Below are positions 61,701 to 64,000 of a stretch of DNA of 64,000 bases, one piece after another; within the stretch, counting starts at the first letter, position 1; every line of letters starts with the position of its first letter. This DNA comes from Natronohydrobacter sp. (GTDB lineage Bacteria; Pseudomonadota; Alphaproteobacteria; Rhodobacterales; Rhodobacteraceae): contig JAFIEL010000002.1 of NCBI GenBank assembly GCA_020832585.1, positions 1-64,000 on the forward strand, read 5' to 3'. The notes beneath the pieces were generated by a model. It was not told where the DNA came from and ran no database searches. It was given only the letters and a program-made list of their open reading frames with translations. Position numbers and translations under genes: made by a program.

Positions 61701-62812
61701 TGCAGGGCTCCTTGCGGCACGGTCGCCTTGGCAGCACCAACAATCCGGCGGCCTGTCGCACGCTCGAACAGATGTAGCGATGAGGGATCAGGCAACACAT
61801 GTGCGACTCCCATGCTCGGAGCCTCCTGGGTCGCAGGGCGCGAAATCATGACCTCGCGGCCGTTTCTGGTCAGGGCTAGCGTGATGGTCTTTTCATTCAG
61901 GGGCGCTTCGGTCTCGATCGTGACCGGGATAGCCCCGGCCGTATCTGCGGGTACGAATTTCAGCGCCTCGGCACGGATGCCAAGCGTGCAGTCGCGCCCC
62001 ACGGCCTGTTCAAATGCCGCACCCAATGGCACCGCCACGCCGGAAAGCATCGCCTGCACCCGCCCGTCAACCATCTGGGGCGTGACATCCAGAAGATTGA
62101 TCACCGGATCACCGAAAAGCCGCGCGATCTCGACTGTTGCCGGGCGCAGATAGATGTCTTCGGGTGTGCCGATCTGATGGATCTGGCCCGCATCCAGCAC
62201 CGCGATCGTATCGCCAAGCGCCATCGCTTCCTTGTAGTCCTGCGTAACATAGATCACGGTCGCCCCCTGACTTTTCAGCAGGCGCGGTAATTCCAGTCGC
62301 ATCTCGAAGCGCAGTTTTGCATCGACATTGCGCAATGGATCATCCAGCAACAGAACATCGGGTGCCGCGGCAAGCGCACGGGCAAGCGACGTGCGCTGCT
62401 TCTGGCCATTGGACAATTCCTTGGGCTTGTGATGCAGCACATGCTCGATCTTGAGCATCCGCGCGACCCTGGACACGGTCTCGGCCATGCTGGCCTTGTC
62501 CATGCGCCGCGCAGTCAGGGGGGCGGCGATATTCTTGCGCGCGTCCATATGCGGAAACAACGCGAAGTTCTGAAACGCCATGCCCAGCCCGCGATCTTCC
62601 GGCTCGACCCCGGTCATGTCCTGCCCGCCAATCGCGATCCGGCCTTCATCCGGGTCGATCACACCCGCGATCAGCCGCAAGAGCACAGTCTTGCCCGCCC
62701 CGGACGGGCCGAACAGGACCAGCGTTTCCCCGCGCGCCACGTCCAGCGACACTCCGTCCAGAACAGTCTCGGACTTGTATCTTTTGACGATATTCTCAAG
62801 TGACAGGCTCAT
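61697..62812 (-). CDS. Polyol ABC importer ATPase with degenerate catalytic motifs (GlpS/GlpT-like)
   Basis: A 371-residue MalK-type ATPase with Walker A GPSGAGKTVLLRL and Q-loop MAFQNFALFP intact. The signature is LSNGQKQRTSLAR rather than LSGGQ, the catalytic Glu after Walker B is Asp (LLLDDPLRN), and the switch His is Gln (YVTQDYKEA). It should bind but poorly hydrolyse ATP, so the pair would work as an asymmetric heterodimer. It overlaps the next ATPase gene in ATGA. Confidence 0.85.
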   Translation of the reverse strand: MSLSLENIVKRYKSETVLDGVSLDVARGETLVLFGPSGAGKTVLLRLIAGVIDPDEGRIAIGGQDMTGVEPEDRGLGMAFQNFALFPHMDARKNIAAPLTARRMDKASMAETVSRVARMLKIEHVLHHKPKELSNGQKQRTSLARALAAAPDVLLLDDPLRNVDAKLRFEMRLELPRLLKSQGATVIYVTQDYKEAMALGDTIAVLDAGQIHQIGTPEDIYLRPATVEIARLFGDPVINLLDVTPQMVDGRVQAMLSGVAVPLGAAFEQAVGRDCTLGIRAEALKFVPADTAGAIPVTIETEAPLNEKTITLALTRNGREVMISRPATQEAPSMGVAHVLPDPSSLHLFERATGRRIVGAAKATVPQGALQ

Positions 62813-62815
62813 GTC

Positions 62816-63673
62816 TTACCCTTTCACCGCGCCAAGGCTCAGGCCTTCGACCAGATAGCGCTGCGCCAGAATGGCCAGAAGGAAGGTCGGCGTGATCGAC
62901 AGCACGATCCCTGCCGCGATCTGACCATATTGAATCCCGGATGCCGTGACGAAGGCGAGCGCGCCCACAGTCACCGGCTGCTTGTCCGCCGAAGCCAGAA
63001 CCAGCGCGAAGATGAAATTGTTCCACGCGAAGATGAAGGCCAGCAGTCCCGCCGCCGCAATACCGGGCATGGCAAGCGGCAGCGACACTTTCCAGAACGT
63101 CGCCCAGAAATCATGCCCGGCGATGCGATAGGCGTATTCGACATCCGCCGGGATATCCTCGAAATAACCGCGCACGATCCACAGGATCAGCGGCAGCACA
63201 ATCAACTGATACACCCAGATCAGGCCGCCATAGGTGTTGGACAGGCCAAGTTGCTGGAAATAGATCGTCAGCGGCAGCAACACCAGCAAAGGCGGGGCGA
63301 AACGGAACGACAGCAACGTGAAGGCGATATCCTCGGACCCGCGGAATTTCAGCCGGGCAAAGGCATAGGCCGCGGGCACCCCAAGCAACAGCCCCACCGC
63401 GACCGACGTCGCTGACAGGAAGAACGAGTTGTAGAGATTGCTCATGAAGCGGATCTCCAGCGTGCTGGTCTGGGTTTCCAGCCGCCCCGTGATCAGTGCC
63501 CGATAATTCTGCAAGGTTGGCTCGAACACCATAGAGGGCGGCACCCGCAGAATGGTTTCGTTCGTCTGGAAACTCATCAGAAGAATCCAGAAGATCGGGA
63601 ACATGAAGAACAAGATCACAAGGCTGATCGCGATACCGCGCAGCACACGTTCCACGGGTCCGGTGGTATCCAT
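62816..63673 (-). CDS. Polyol ABC importer permease (GlpQ/MalG-like)
   Basis: A 285-residue carbohydrate permease with six membrane segments. The EAA loop reads EYAYRIAGHDFWATFWKVSL (about residue 185) followed by PLAMPGIAA. The start is the ATG at 63673. It follows the other permease gene by 14 nt and precedes the ATPase gene by 3 nt. Confidence 0.86.
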   Translation of the reverse strand: MDTTGPVERVLRGIAISLVILFFMFPIFWILLMSFQTNETILRVPPSMVFEPTLQNYRALITGRLETQTSTLEIRFMSNLYNSFFLSATSVAVGLLLGVPAAYAFARLKFRGSEDIAFTLLSFRFAPPLLVLLPLTIYFQQLGLSNTYGGLIWVYQLIVLPLILWIVRGYFEDIPADVEYAYRIAGHDFWATFWKVSLPLAMPGIAAAGLLAFIFAWNNFIFALVLASADKQPVTVGALAFVTASGIQYGQIAAGIVLSITPTFLLAILAQRYLVEGLSLGAVKG

Positions 63674-63687
63674 GTCTCTCTCCTGGC

Positions 63688-64000
63688 TCAGGCTTCGCCG
63701 CGCTGCTTTTCGCGCAGTCGCAGCCAGTTCTTGATGAAAATGCTCGAAAGCACATAGGTGATGGCCCACAGGATCAGCAGCAGTGCCGCCGACCGGCCCA
63801 CATTGGTCGCCTGAAAGAAATTCAGATAGGCTTCGACCTGAAACACCATCAGCGTATTGCCCGGCCCGCCCTGGGTCATTGCATAGATGATGTCGAATTG
63901 CTGGATCGACTCGATCACCCGGAACAGGGTCGCGGTCAGCAGAAAGGGCATCAGCATCGGCAGGGTGATGCGCCAGAACACGAACAGACGCGGCACACCG
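63688..64000 (-). CDS. Polyol ABC importer permease, C-terminal part (GlpP/MalF-like; start outside window)
   Basis: The last 100 or so residues of a MalF-type permease; the gene runs off the right edge. The EAA-loop end FWRITLPMLMPFLLTATLFR is followed by QQFDIIYAMTQGGPGNTLM and a final membrane segment, the typical C-terminus of the family. The binding-protein gene is expected beyond the window. Confidence 0.83.
   Translation of the reverse strand, partial: GVPRLFVFWRITLPMLMPFLLTATLFRVIESIQQFDIIYAMTQGGPGNTLMVFQVEAYLNFFQATNVGRSAALLLILWAITYVLSSIFIKNWLRLREKQRGEA

Noticed and set aside
1-64000. CRISPR arrays, tRNA or rRNA genes, insertion sequences, prophage genes
   Set aside because: No regular direct-repeat arrays, cloverleaf-like genes, transposase motifs or phage structural genes were seen on either strand.

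Overview
The window is a high-GC, gene-dense chromosomal or megaplasmid segment with features typical of Alphaproteobacteria, most likely Rhodobacterales. These include many 4-nt ATGA gene overlaps, large Iol and Ery catabolic loci, several ABC importers, a class II ribonucleotide reductase-like gene and MocDE-type genes. The taxonomic call is inference from gene content. I saw no rRNA, tRNA, CRISPR array, phage or insertion sequence.

Layout. (1) 1-553: 3' end of an iron-dependent alcohol dehydrogenase. (2) 706-9004, minus strand: one long amide/urea operon in the order amiC, amiR (ANTAR), urtA, urtB, urtC, urtD, urtE, acetamidase/formamidase, SDR. It is preceded by a leader (about 9019-9129) holding an intrinsic terminator whose apical hairpin has an ANTAR-type hexaloop, so AmiR probably controls it by antitermination. 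(3) 9602-12287, minus: TetR, PaaK-like CoA ligase and enoyl-CoA hydratase, all joined by 4-nt overlaps. (4) 12466-16695: tricarballylate genes tcuA, tcuB and a GntR regulator, divergent from an AbrB-family membrane protein. (5) 16708-22619: a hydroxyacid dehydrogenase, a DUF1653 protein, a short NrdJ homologue lacking one redox cysteine, a decayed glutathione transferase gene and a hybrid histidine kinase.

(6) 22634-38667: an inositol locus. It holds iolB, a small membrane protein, iolE, iolD, an iolC-aldolase fusion, iolG, an SDR, a ribose-type ABC importer, a TIM-barrel isomerase, a LacI regulator, a PanB-like protein, a Rieske ferredoxin (MocE type), a membrane di-iron oxygenase (MocD type) and a second, paralogous LacI regulator. 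The MocDE pair suggests growth on O-methylated inositols or rhizopine-like compounds, with oxidative demethylation feeding the Iol pathway.

(7) 38831-64000: a four-carbon polyol locus. It holds a class II aldolase and class I fructose bisphosphatase; a DeoR, TIM-like and RpiB-like operon (EryH/EryI type); a SorC regulator fused to a DhaK kinase; two DhaL proteins and a stand-alone DhaK; a D-threitol dehydrogenase-like SDR; an EryEFG-type importer; EryC-, EryB- and EryA-like enzymes; a second FGGY kinase with a class II aldolase, a hydroxyacid dehydrogenase and a HAD phosphatase; and a GlpSTPQ-type importer with two unequal ATPases. It appears to encode both the phosphorylation-first (Ery) and dehydrogenation-first (threitol/erythrulose) routes, which meet at D-erythrose 4-phosphate. 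The neighbouring aldolase and bisphosphatase could turn that product into sedoheptulose 7-phosphate.

Sites of note are operator-like palindromes next to four regulators and stable hairpins just after three of the ABC binding-protein genes.
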